Assembly: GCA_035624785.1 (NCBI GenBank)
Contig: DASPQV010000014.1
Coordinates: 1-64,000 of the forward strand
DNA length: 64,000 bases
Source: JAJZNI01 sp035624785
Lineage (GTDB): Bacteria; Chloroflexota; Dormibacteria; Aeolococcales; Aeolococcaceae
Direction of reading: 5' to 3'
Within the stretch, counting starts at the first letter, position 1. Every line of letters begins with the position of its first letter. Below, piece after piece: positions 18,207 to 26,053 of this stretch. The translations under genes and the position numbers were made by a program. Under the pieces are notes generated by a model. The model saw only the letters and a list, made by a program, of their open reading frames with translations, was not told the DNA's origin and made no database searches.

Positions 18207-20564
18207 GTGAGACGCCGGGCAGCACGCATCGCCGCCGCCGTGGTCACCGGGCTGGTCCTGGCCAGCCTGGGAGCGGCCACCGCAGCTGCAGCCGGCCCGC
18301 CGGCGGTCCACCACCATCCGGTGATCCGGCTTCCCGGGCGCTCCGCGCTGGCCACCCCCGGGACCCGTGAGAGCGAGCTGTCCCCGAACTGGTCCGGCTA
18401 CACCGTGAGCGGCGCCAGCGGCGCGTACACCTCCGTCGCCGGCTGCTGGACGGTCCCCACCGTGCTGCTCACCCCGGGGCCGACCTACTCGAGCACCTGG
18501 CTGGGCATCGACGGCGGGCTCGCCGGCGACGCCTACCTGATCCAGACCGGCACCGAGCAGGACTGGTCGTCGTCGAGCGGTTCGGCCCCCTTCTCGGCCA
18601 GCTACTCAGCCTGGTGGGAGATCCTCACCCCGGCTGCCCCGTTGGCGCCGGCCACCCCGATACCGCTCACCGTCTCCGCCGGCGACACGGTGTGCGCCAG
18701 CATTCAGAGGGCGGCGACCGGGGAGTGGGTGATCAGCCTCGACGACCTGACGGGGGCGGCCCCCTTCACCACCGAGCAGCCCTTCGGGGGCCCGGGTCAG
18801 ACCGCCGAATGGGTGGTGGAGGAACCGGAGGTCTGCACGCCGGGCGGCGGCTGCCAGCAGAGCAACCTGGCGGACTACGGTGAGACCACCTTTGACCTGT
18901 GCGCGGTGGACGGGCGCGGCCCCGCCCTCTCCGCCGGCGAGTCGCTGACCATGGTCAACGTCGCCGGCACGCAGGTGATCTCCCAGCCCTCCGTCCCCGA
19001 TTCCGAGGGCGATGGGTTCTCGGTGGCCTACGGCTCGGCGACACCGCCGTCGCCGCCGTCGATCAGCCCCGGTTTGGGGCCGGCGGCGGGAGGCCAGACC
19101 GTGACCCTGACCGGCACCGGCTTCCAGGCCGGCGCGGGCGTCACCTTCGGGATCGGCGCGGCGACCCAGGTGACGGTCAGCGGCGCCACTCAGCTGACCG
19201 CGGTGAGCCCACCGGGCAGCGGCACCGTCAACGTGACCGTCACCGAGCCATCCGGGATCTCGGCGACGGACATCCTCGCCTACACCTACGTCGCCTCGGG
19301 CACCTACACGGCGCTGACACCCTTCCGGATCTGCGACACCCGGGCGGGCAGCGGCACGGAATGCTCGGGAGGGTCGGCGGACAACCGGATCGGACAGGGC
19401 CAGACGCTGCCCTTCCGCGTGACCGGCGTCGGCGGCCCGCAGGGACAGTCGGTGCCCGCCGCCGCCCAGGCGGTGATGCTCAACGTCACCGCCATCGCCG
19501 GCAGCGCCGCCACCTACCTCACCCTCTACCCCGCAGGCAACGGGCTGCCCGCCACCAGCAACCTCAACGTCCCGGCCGGTGTCATCCAGGCCAACCTGGC
19601 GGTGGTCCCCGTGGGCACCGGCGGCGAGGTGAGCCTCTACAACTCGGTGGGCAGCATCGACGTTGCGGTGGACGTCGAGGGCTACTTCGCGGCCCCCGGC
19701 GGCTTGCCGGGCGCGGGCGGGTTCCACCCCATGCCGCCCCTGCGCATCTGCGACACGCGGAGCGCCGCTGCGGTCGGCTACACCACCGAGTGCAGCGGGA
19801 TCCCGCTCGGCCAGGGAGCATGGACCCGGGTGGTGCTCTCGGGGCTGCCCCCCGGCGCCGCCGCCGGGACGCCGTCCCTGCCCGCCGACGGCACCGCCGA
19901 GGCAGCTGCCCTCAACCTCACCGCCACCCAGGGCAGCGCCGGCACCTTCCTGAGCGTGACCCCCTCGAACCAGGCGGACAGCTGTCCCAGCGGGCCTCCC
20001 GGCTTCTCCAACCTCAACGTCCCCGGCCACACCAACCTGCCCAACCGGGTCGTGGTGCCGCTCGGGCCTGATCAGGATATCTGCGTCTACAACTCGCTGG
20101 GCACCATCGACTTCGTGGTCGACGTCAACGGCTGGTTCGGCAACGGCCAGGAGAGCCCGGCCGGTGCGCTCTTCTCCGCCGTTCCCCCGGTCCGGGTCTG
20201 CGACACGCGAGCGGCCACCGCCACCGAGTGCTCCGGGAACAGCCTCACCCCGGGCCAGGTCCTCCCCGTGCTCGTGGCGGGCATTGACCAGATTCCCGCG
20301 GCCGGGGGACCCGATCCGCCGGTGGCGGTGATCGCCAACGTGACCGCCGTGGCTGGAACCCGGCCCACCTACTTCACCCTGTATCCGGCCGACGGCAGCC
20401 CGGCGCCGACCGCCTCCGACGTCAACGTCGGCGCCGGCCAGATCACCCCCAACCTGGCCATCGTCCAGCTGGCCACCTCGGGCATCAACGCCGGGGCGCT
20501 CGACCTCTACAACAACCAGGGCTCGATCGACGCCATCGTCGACGTGCAGGGGTGGTTCCAGTGA
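18207..20564 (+). CDS. Secreted G1-family (eqolisin) glutamic peptidase with TIG domain and three C-terminal modules
   Basis: 785 residues. After a signal peptide (AAVVTGLVLASLGAATAAAA) the domain at about 58-275 matches peptidase G1: PNWSGY, CWTVPTV, STWLGIDGG, LIQTGTEQ with the presumed catalytic Gln113, and AEWVVEEP with the presumed catalytic Glu201. G1 enzymes are pepstatin-insensitive endopeptidases working at acid pH, described mainly from fungi but also from bacteria. An IPT/TIG domain covers about 281-360, and the three modules begin near 364, 504 and 651, ending VQGWFQ. The GTG start lies 10 nt after the stop of the preceding gene, so both may share an mRNA. The substrate is likely environmental protein. 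Confidence 0.85.
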   Translation: MRRRAARIAAAVVTGLVLASLGAATAAAAGPPAVHHHPVIRLPGRSALATPGTRESELSPNWSGYTVSGASGAYTSVAGCWTVPTVLLTPGPTYSSTWLGIDGGLAGDAYLIQTGTEQDWSSSSGSAPFSASYSAWWEILTPAAPLAPATPIPLTVSAGDTVCASIQRAATGEWVISLDDLTGAAPFTTEQPFGGPGQTAEWVVEEPEVCTPGGGCQQSNLADYGETTFDLCAVDGRGPALSAGESLTMVNVAGTQVISQPSVPDSEGDGFSVAYGSATPPSPPSISPGLGPAAGGQTVTLTGTGFQAGAGVTFGIGAATQVTVSGATQLTAVSPPGSGTVNVTVTEPSGISATDILAYTYVASGTYTALTPFRICDTRAGSGTECSGGSADNRIGQGQTLPFRVTGVGGPQGQSVPAAAQAVMLNVTAIAGSAATYLTLYPAGNGLPATSNLNVPAGVIQANLAVVPVGTGGEVSLYNSVGSIDVAVDVEGYFAAPGGLPGAGGFHPMPPLRICDTRSAAAVGYTTECSGIPLGQGAWTRVVLSGLPPGAAAGTPSLPADGTAEAAALNLTATQGSAGTFLSVTPSNQADSCPSGPPGFSNLNVPGHTNLPNRVVVPLGPDQDICVYNSLGTIDFVVDVNGWFGNGQESPAGALFSAVPPVRVCDTRAATATECSGNSLTPGQVLPVLVAGIDQIPAAGGPDPPVAVIANVTAVAGTRPTYFTLYPADGSPAPTASDVNVGAGQITPNLAIVQLATSGINAGALDLYNNQGSIDAIVDVQGWFQ

Positions 20565-20597
20565 GGGCGCCGCGCCGCTGACCCGGCCGCGCTGGGC

Positions 20598-21035
20598 TCA
20601 GCCCAGCTCGAGGCTTTCGATCCTGCCCTGGTGGCAGTCGACCACGGCATGGAGGTGATGGCTGGGGGCGGTGGCCCGGACCGCCGCCAGGGGGCTCCAC
20701 ACCACCTCGTCGTCGGCCACCTCGAGCTCCACCTCGACCTCGCCTTCGGCTCCGTCCCGCCAGTACGCGGTGGCCATGCAGCGCTCGCCACCGTCCTCCA
20801 GCGAGCCGGCCGACCGGCCCAGCAGCTGGTAGGCGTCGGGGTCGCCGCGCACCGCGTCGAGAGCTGGCGCGTCCAGGTAGTCGAGGCGAGGCTGGCGGAC
20901 CGTGTCCAGCCGGGCCAGGTCGCCGAGCAGGCGGTTGAGCAACCGGGAGACCTCGGTGGTGTCGGAGGCCCGCACCGCCGCCTCCTTGCTCCAGCCCGGG
21001 TCTCGGGCCGGCACCACGTCGATGATGGCGGTCAT
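20598..21035 (-). CDS. Hypothetical protein, 145 aa
   Basis: No family was recognised. The protein is acidic and soluble, with no signal peptide or membrane segment: a helical first half (EVSRLLNRLLGDLARL) and a second half rich in beta-forming acidic stretches (EVEVELEVADDEVVWSPL) ending HAVVDCHQGRIESLELG. GGAGGA lies 6-12 nt before the ATG, supporting the start. It is convergent with the G1 peptidase gene and divergent from the sigma factor gene, so it is probably monocistronic. Confidence 0.7.
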   Translation of the reverse strand: MTAIIDVVPARDPGWSKEAAVRASDTTEVSRLLNRLLGDLARLDTVRQPRLDYLDAPALDAVRGDPDAYQLLGRSAGSLEDGGERCMATAYWRDGAEGEVEVELEVADDEVVWSPLAAVRATAPSHHLHAVVDCHQGRIESLELG

Positions 21036-21191
21036 CTCTCTCCTCCGCGCCGCGACCGGAGCCGCGGCCCCGGCGCCGCATGATACCGGAGCCCCGGGCG
21101 ATTGGGGCCCCTCCCGTCCGGCGCGGCCCGGCCGGCCGTAATGCGTTGGCCCGCCAGGCGGCACATAAGAGATGTGGTTGGTTCCATCTCC

Positions 21192-21713
21192 ATGGCCGCA
21201 GACTTCCGCACCATGGCGGTCAGCGGCCGTGTGGACGCGGCCGAGCTGGAGCGGCTCCTCGAGGCTGAGGGCAGGCGGCTCTTCTCGATAGCCCTGGCCA
21301 TCCTGCGCGATCCCGTGGAGGCGGAGGATGCCGTGCAGGAGACCGCCCTGGCCGCCTGGCGGGGGTGGGAGGGCAGGACCGACCCGGAGCGGAGCCGAGC
21401 CTGGCTCACCACCATCTGCGTCCGCCAGGCGATCCGGCGCCGCAGCATGGTCCGCCGCTGGCTGCGGGGGGGTGAGCGCCGCGACCAGGTCGACGAGGCG
21501 GAGCGGCACCTGGAGGGCGGCGGGGCTCATCTCGACCTGCACCGGGCCTACGCGACCCTCTCCCCGAAGCAGCGCGCGGTCGTGGCCCTGCACTACGGCC
21601 ACGGCTACACCCTCACCGAGTGCGCCGAGCTCATGGGCTGCAGTGGCGGAGCGGTGGCCAGCCACCTCTCGCGAGCGCTCGCCCGGCTGAGGAAGGAGCT
21701 GAGCGATGAGTGA
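21192..21713 (+). CDS. ECF-type RNA polymerase sigma factor
   Basis: 173 residues from ATG 21192 (a second ATG at 21213 is also possible; no ribosome binding site decides). Region 2 is visible as RRLFSIALAILRDPVEAEDAVQETALAAWRG in two parts, with the conserved DAVQE core helix motif, and region 4 as LSPKQRAVVALHYGHGYTLTE followed by the helix-turn-helix AELMGCSGGAVASHLSRAL. There is no region 3, as expected for the ECF class. The stop region overlaps the next gene by 8 nt, the arrangement of a sigma factor with its membrane regulator. Target promoters are unknown. Confidence 0.9.
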   Translation: MAADFRTMAVSGRVDAAELERLLEAEGRRLFSIALAILRDPVEAEDAVQETALAAWRGWEGRTDPERSRAWLTTICVRQAIRRRSMVRRWLRGGERRDQVDEAERHLEGGGAHLDLHRAYATLSPKQRAVVALHYGHGYTLTECAELMGCSGGAVASHLSRALARLRKELSDE

Positions 21714-23094
21714 GCCGCCGGAGGACGACGACCTCATCCCGCGGCTGAGGGAGTACCTGAAGGGCTACTCGACCTATCCGCGCCCCGAGAGGGTCGGAGC
21801 GAGGCGCTACCGGCTCTCGCGGGTCCTGGCGGCGGTGGCCCTCGCGGCGGTTCCCGCCACCGCCATCGCCATCGGCTTCGCCGCCGGCCACCTGGGCCCG
21901 ACGGCCGCCCCTGTCACCTCGCCGACCGCCACGGGAACGGCGCCGGTCAGCGGCACCCCGGTCAGCGGGACCCCGACGACCCTCACCGTCCCCACCCCCT
22001 CAGCCACACGCGAGGCGACCAGCCCTGGCACCGGGACGCCCCGGCCAACCCCGACGGCCGCCGCCACGCCCACGCCGGGGGCCGGGGGCTGCGGTTCAGC
22101 TGCCGGGTCACCGGTGAGCGGGACGGCGATCAGCGGGATCAAGGCGTACCCGGTCGCCGCCGCGTCGGGCGGGCCCGAGTGGATGGCGCCCGGCCCGCTC
22201 GGCGTCTGGTTCGCCTCCGCCCAGGGCATCGGCCAGGTCACTCCCGCGGGAAGGGTCACCCTCTACCCGGCTCCATCGTCGTGGACGTCCGGCTCGGTGG
22301 GGGGTCCGGCGTTCGGGGCGGGCTGCATCTGGACCACCGAGAGCCATGACGGCCAGGTCTACATCGGCGAGTGGAGCTCCGTCGGGACCCTGGACGGTGA
22401 GTTCCCGGTTCCCGGGTTCGGCGCCTACACGGTGACCTACGGGCCGGACGGCGCCCTCTGGTGGACGGGGATCGGCAGCTCGTCCAGCCAGGATCCCCAG
22501 GCCTTCATCGGCAGGATGACGGTCTCCGGGCGGGTGACCACCTACCCGCTGCCGCAACCCCAGGACCCCGCCTACACCATCGTCGCCGGCGCCGACGGCG
22601 CACTCTGGTTCGACATCCCCTACTCCGCCAGCATCGGCCGGATCACCACCTCGGGACAGATCAGCGTCTTCCCGATCCCCGGCGGGAAGCCGGGCGTGCT
22701 GGGGATCCGCGATGCCCTGACCGCCGGCCCGGACGGCGCCATCTGGGCGGCCTCGTACTCCAACCAGAGGCTGGCCAGGATCGCCTCGGACGGATCGGTG
22801 CAGGAGTACTCCACCGCGTCGTGCGGCAGCCCTGATTCGATCACCGCCGGCGGAGACGGGAACCTCTGGTTCACCTCGGCCAACGGGGTCAGCAGCCTGC
22901 TCTGCCGCATGTCCGCCTCCGGGCAGGTCACCGGGATCTACCCGCTGCCCTCCACATTCGTCAGCGCGCCCTGGATCAGCAGCATCACCAGCGGGGCCGA
23001 CGGCGACGTCTGGTTCGACACCGCGGAGTTCATCGGCCAGCTCGACCCGGCCAGTCCGCCGTCCTCCGCCCCGATCACCAGCCCATCGAGCTGA
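21706..23094 (+). CDS. Membrane-anchored extracytoplasmic beta-propeller protein, possible anti-sigma sensor
   Basis: 462 residues. A cytoplasmic segment of about 45 residues precedes one membrane helix (LAAVALAAVPATAIAIGFAAG), then a Thr/Pro/Ser-rich linker (about 65-130) and a propeller resembling virginiamycin B lyase (Vgb) with repeats such as GPDGALWW, GADGALWF, GPDGAIWA, GGDGNLWF and GADGDVWF. The start overlaps the ECF sigma gene by 8 nt. The topology fits a one-pass regulator holding the sigma factor until the outer domain senses something, but the cytoplasmic part lacks the HxxxCxxC motif of ZAS anti-sigma factors, so this role is inferred from context. Lyase activity is not claimed. 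Confidence 0.72.
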   Translation: MSEPPEDDDLIPRLREYLKGYSTYPRPERVGARRYRLSRVLAAVALAAVPATAIAIGFAAGHLGPTAAPVTSPTATGTAPVSGTPVSGTPTTLTVPTPSATREATSPGTGTPRPTPTAAATPTPGAGGCGSAAGSPVSGTAISGIKAYPVAAASGGPEWMAPGPLGVWFASAQGIGQVTPAGRVTLYPAPSSWTSGSVGGPAFGAGCIWTTESHDGQVYIGEWSSVGTLDGEFPVPGFGAYTVTYGPDGALWWTGIGSSSSQDPQAFIGRMTVSGRVTTYPLPQPQDPAYTIVAGADGALWFDIPYSASIGRITTSGQISVFPIPGGKPGVLGIRDALTAGPDGAIWAASYSNQRLARIASDGSVQEYSTASCGSPDSITAGGDGNLWFTSANGVSSLLCRMSASGQVTGIYPLPSTFVSAPWISSITSGADGDVWFDTAEFIGQLDPASPPSSAPITSPSS

Positions 23095-23097
23095 CCG

Positions 23098-23325
23098 ATG
23101 ACGAGCTCGACCGCACTCACCTACATCCCAGGCAACACCGCGGGTGGCCTCCTGGTCCGGACGTCGGGCTCGGGCAGGGTCACCGGCGTCCACCCGCTAC
23201 CCGGCAGCTTCCCGAGCCAGGCGCTGATCTGCAGGTTTCCAGGCGTGCGGACGGCAGCATCTGGTTCGGAGGCGACGGGGTCATCGGGAGGCCGGAACCC
23301 GACCGATCCCCCATCCACCTAGGGA
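23098..23325 (+). pseudogene. Decayed duplicate of the last propeller blade
   Basis: The first frame reads GLLVRTSGSGRVTGVHPLPG (from about 23143), which parallels the intact gene's LLCRMSASGQVTGIYPLPS. The homology then continues in a shifted frame from 23247 as ADGSIWFGGDGVIGR, parallel to ADGDVWFDTAEFIGQ. One frameshift near 23245 thus breaks the copy, and no signal peptide or start context is present. It is best read as the tail of a former paralogue or of a longer ancestral propeller gene. Confidence 0.65.
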
Positions 23326-23403
23326 CCACCGCGGGTCCCAGGGAAGGCGGGCGCGGCCTCGCAGGTCGCGCCCGCCAGGGGCCCCGGGACGCGAAGCGGC
23401 CCA

Positions 23404-23409
23404 TAGACT
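23404..23409 (+). promoter_or_regulatory. -10-like hexamer of the desulfurase gene (leaderless geometry)
   Basis: TAGACT ends exactly 7 nt before the GTG start at 23417, the same distance seen at 24699 and 37750. Transcription would begin at or next to the start codon. No ribosome binding site precedes the GTG. Confidence 0.5.
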
Positions 23410-23416
23410 GTCCGCC

Positions 23417-24655
23417 GTGGAGCCCGTCGACCGGGACGGCGCTGGCGTACGCCTCCAGCATGCCGAGACCATCTACCTGGACCACTCCGCCACCACCCCC
23501 CTGGACCCGGAGGTGCGCCGGGCAATGCTGCCCTGGTTGGGGGAGCAGTTCGGCAACCCGTCGTCGATCCATGAGCGCGGCCGCCGGGCGAGAGCGGCAG
23601 TCGACGAGGCCCGCGACCGGGTGGCTGCGGCCGCCGGCTGCGCCCCCCGCGAGGTGATCTTCACCTCGGGGGGGACCGAGGCCGACAACCTGGCTCTGCG
23701 GGGGGTGGTGGACCGCTGGGGCCCGGAGCGGGGGCGCCACCTGGTGGTGAGCGCGGTGGAGCACGAGGCGGTCCTGACCACCGCCCAGGCCCTCGTGGAC
23801 GCCGGGAGGGCCGAGGTCAGCGTGACCGGCTGCGACCGGGTCGGCCGGGTCGACCCGGCGGAGGTGGCCGCCGCCGTCCGCCCCGACACCGTGCTGGTCT
23901 CGGTGATGCTCGCCAACAACGAGGTGGGCACGATCCAGGACCTCCCCGCCATCGCCGCTGCCGCCCGAGCCCGGAACCCGAGCCTGCTGGTCCACACCGA
24001 TGCGATCCAGGCACTGGGCAAGCTACCCCTCGGCCTCGACGCCCTCGGAGTGGACCTGATCAGCCTCAGCGCCCACAAGGCCTACGGGCCCCAGGGGGTG
24101 GGAGCCCTGCTTGCCCGTCACGGGGTCTTCCCCACCGCCCAGATCACCGGCGGCGGGCAGGAGCGGGGCCGCCGCAGCGGCACCGAGAACGTGGCGGGCA
24201 TCACCGGCTTCGGAGTGGCGGCGGAGCTGGCGGAACGGCGCCGCGAGGCGGACTTCCGGCACCTCTCGCTCCTCGCCGGCCGGCTGGCCAACCTGCTGAC
24301 CTCGCGCATCGACGGCCTGGAGCCCACCGGTGACCGGGAGCGCCGGCTTCCCGGCCTGGGCAGCTTCGTCGTCGCCGGGTGCCGCAGCGATCTCCTGCTT
24401 GCCGTCCTCGACGAGCTGCTGGTCTGCGCCTCGGCGGGAAGCGCCTGCTCCAGCGGGGCGCCGGTGCCCTCCCACGTCCTCGAGGCCATGGGCTACGGCG
24501 AGCGGTCGGGGTGCGCCCTCCGGCTCAGCCTGGGGAGGGGGACGACCGAGCACGAGATCGAGGCCGCCACCGAGCGGGTGCGGGTGGCGGTGGCACGGAT
24601 CCGGCGGGGCAGCGGCGTCTCGGTCCTGCGGCCGCGGGCGGGGCGGGGCCGCTGA
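23417..24655 (+). CDS. Cysteine desulfurase, NifS/IscS group
   Basis: 412 residues. A pyridoxal-phosphate enzyme that removes sulfur from L-cysteine as a protein persulfide for Fe-S clusters or thiolation. The motifs are IYLDHSATTPLDPEVR, FGNPSSIHERGR, FTSGGTEADNLAL, the His of VVSAVEHEAV, NNEVGTIQD, the PLP lysine in SLSAHKAYGPQG, and the loop Cys in SAGSACSSGAP. The loop and GNPSS motif place it in the IscS/NifS class, distinct from the SufS-class enzyme encoded at 30391. The GTG start at 23417 is supported by the -10-like hexamer 7 nt upstream. It precedes the Rrf2-suf operon by 56 nt and may supply sulfur in parallel or serve tRNA modification. Confidence 0.92.
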   Translation: MEPVDRDGAGVRLQHAETIYLDHSATTPLDPEVRRAMLPWLGEQFGNPSSIHERGRRARAAVDEARDRVAAAAGCAPREVIFTSGGTEADNLALRGVVDRWGPERGRHLVVSAVEHEAVLTTAQALVDAGRAEVSVTGCDRVGRVDPAEVAAAVRPDTVLVSVMLANNEVGTIQDLPAIAAAARARNPSLLVHTDAIQALGKLPLGLDALGVDLISLSAHKAYGPQGVGALLARHGVFPTAQITGGGQERGRRSGTENVAGITGFGVAAELAERRREADFRHLSLLAGRLANLLTSRIDGLEPTGDRERRLPGLGSFVVAGCRSDLLLAVLDELLVCASAGSACSSGAPVPSHVLEAMGYGERSGCALRLSLGRGTTEHEIEAATERVRVAVARIRRGSGVSVLRPRAGRGR

Positions 24656-24698
24656 CGCCCAGGGCCAGGGCCACGTCGCCCCCGGTGCCGCTCCGGGG

Positions 24699-24726
24699 TA
24701 CAATTCCCACCATGACGGTCGGAATT
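24699..24726 (+). promoter_or_regulatory. Promoter and dyad operator at the Rrf2-suf operon start
   Basis: TACAAT (24699-24704) is followed 7 nt later by the ATG at 24712. Overlapping both is an inverted repeat: AATTCCCACC (24702-24711), 5-nt spacer ATGAC, and GGTCGGAATT (24717-24726), matching in 9 of 10 positions. A dimeric Rrf2 repressor bound here would cover the -10 and the start site. A related sequence lies at the sufU start (37750-37777). Confidence 0.6.
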
Positions 24727-25245
24727 TCCTCGTCGGCATCTTTCAGCATGCGGGTCAGCTCCAAGGCCCACTACGGGCTGCGGATGATGACCGAGCTCGC
24801 CCGGGGCTGCGGCAAGGGCCCGATCAGCCTCGCCGAGGTCTCGCGGGCCGAGCACCTGCCCCTCTCCTACCTCGAGCAGCTGGCCGCCCAGCTGCGCCGG
24901 GGCGGTCTTGTCGAGTCCACCCGCGGCGTCCACGGCGGCTACCGGCTCACCCGCGACCCGCTCACCATCTCGGTCCTCGACGTGGTCCGGGTGGTCGAGG
25001 GTGAGGTCACCCCCGTCGAGTGCCTCGCCCAGGACTACACGCCGGGGAGCTGCATCCGGGAGGGCGACTGCGCCTCCCAGCCGCTCTGGCAGCGGCTCAA
25101 AAGGTCGATCGATGCGGTCCTCAGTCAGACCACCATCGGCGACCTGGTCGCCGACCACTCGCTGGTGCAGACCTTCGCCCCGCTGGCGGCCGAGACCGGG
25201 CAGCGGCAGGCGAGCCCGCGGCGCAGGGAGGTCGCCCATGTCTGA
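24712..25245 (+). CDS. sufR: Rrf2-family Fe-S responsive regulator (SufR/IscR type)
   Basis: 177 residues. The helix-turn-helix region starts MRVSSKAHYGLRMMTELA and continues with SLAEVSRAEHLPLSYLEQLAAQLRRGGLVES and RGVHGGYRL in sequence, the classic Rrf2 winged helix. Three cysteines arranged C-x9-C-x5-C (about 105-121) could ligate a 2Fe-2S or 4Fe-4S cluster, making DNA binding respond to cluster supply. ATG 24712 is favoured by its position 7 nt after TACAAT; the family-typical Met at 24748 is the alternative. It is first in the operon and overlaps sufC by 8 nt, so it probably represses its own operon through the dyad at its start. Confidence 0.88.
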   Translation: MTVGISSSASFSMRVSSKAHYGLRMMTELARGCGKGPISLAEVSRAEHLPLSYLEQLAAQLRRGGLVESTRGVHGGYRLTRDPLTISVLDVVRVVEGEVTPVECLAQDYTPGSCIREGDCASQPLWQRLKRSIDAVLSQTTIGDLVADHSLVQTFAPLAAETGQRQASPRRREVAHV

Positions 25246-26047
25246 GGCCATTGCCCTGTCCGATCCCGCCGCTGGCACGCCCGCCGACCTGCGGGTCGAG
25301 GGCCTGCGCGTCTCGGTGGAGAGCAAGCGCATCCTCGACGGGGTCGACCTCCGGATCCCGGTCGGCGAGGTCCACGCCCTCATGGGCCCCAACGGCTCGG
25401 GCAAGTCGACGCTCGCCTACACCGTGATGGGGCACCCCAAGTACGAGGTGACCGGAGGCTCGATCAGCTTCGGCGGCGAGGACCTGCTCCCGCTCACCCC
25501 CGACAAGCGGGCCCAGCTCGGCCTCTTCCTCTCCTTCCAGGCGCCGATCGCCATCCCCGGGGTGACCACCGTCAACTTCCTGCGCGCCGCACTCCGGTCT
25601 CAGGGGCGCGAGCTGCCCGCCCGCGATTTCATCAAGCGGCTGGGCGAGGAGATGGAGGCGCTCCGCATGGACGCCAGCTTCCGCTCCCGCTACATCAACG
25701 ACGGTTTCTCGGGCGGCGAGAAGAAAAGGGCCGAGATCCTCCAGCTGGCGATGCTCCAGCCCCGCCTCGCCATCCTCGACGAGCCCGACTCCGGGCTGGA
25801 CGTGGACGCCCTGCGCACCGTCGCCGAGGGCGTCCGCCGGGTGATGGACAGGGCGGAGGGCAGCATGGGGGTGCTGCTGATCACCCACTACTACCGCATC
25901 CTGGAGCACCTCACCCCGGACCGGGTCCACATCATGCACCAGGGTCGCGTCGTCGAGACCGGCGGCCCCGAGCTTGCCCATCGGGTCGAGCGCGAGGGCT
26001 ACGACCCCTTCATCGCGGCGCTGAGCGGCGCGGGACGGGAGGTCTGA
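25238..26047 (+). CDS. sufC: SufC, ATPase of the SUF Fe-S assembly complex
   Basis: 269 residues. The ABC-type ATPase of the SufBC2D scaffold. Walker A GPNGSGKSTLAY (about 51-62), Q-loop in FLSFQAP, signature FSGGEKKRAEI, Walker B LAILDEPDSGLD and the H-loop ITHYYR are all intact. ATP-driven dimerisation of SufC opens SufB-SufD for cluster assembly. The gene overlaps the regulator upstream by 8 nt and ends 6 nt before sufB, so order and spacing indicate one operon. Confidence 0.97.
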   Translation: MSEAIALSDPAAGTPADLRVEGLRVSVESKRILDGVDLRIPVGEVHALMGPNGSGKSTLAYTVMGHPKYEVTGGSISFGGEDLLPLTPDKRAQLGLFLSFQAPIAIPGVTTVNFLRAALRSQGRELPARDFIKRLGEEMEALRMDASFRSRYINDGFSGGEKKRAEILQLAMLQPRLAILDEPDSGLDVDALRTVAEGVRRVMDRAEGSMGVLLITHYYRILEHLTPDRVHIMHQGRVVETGGPELAHRVEREGYDPFIAALSGAGREV

Positions 26048-26053
26048 GCAACC

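Noticed and set aside
21706..23094. Streptogramin (virginiamycin B) lyase resistance gene
   Set aside because: The similarity is to the propeller repeats in general; the protein is membrane-anchored and overlaps a sigma factor gene, and no lyase active-site residues were verified.
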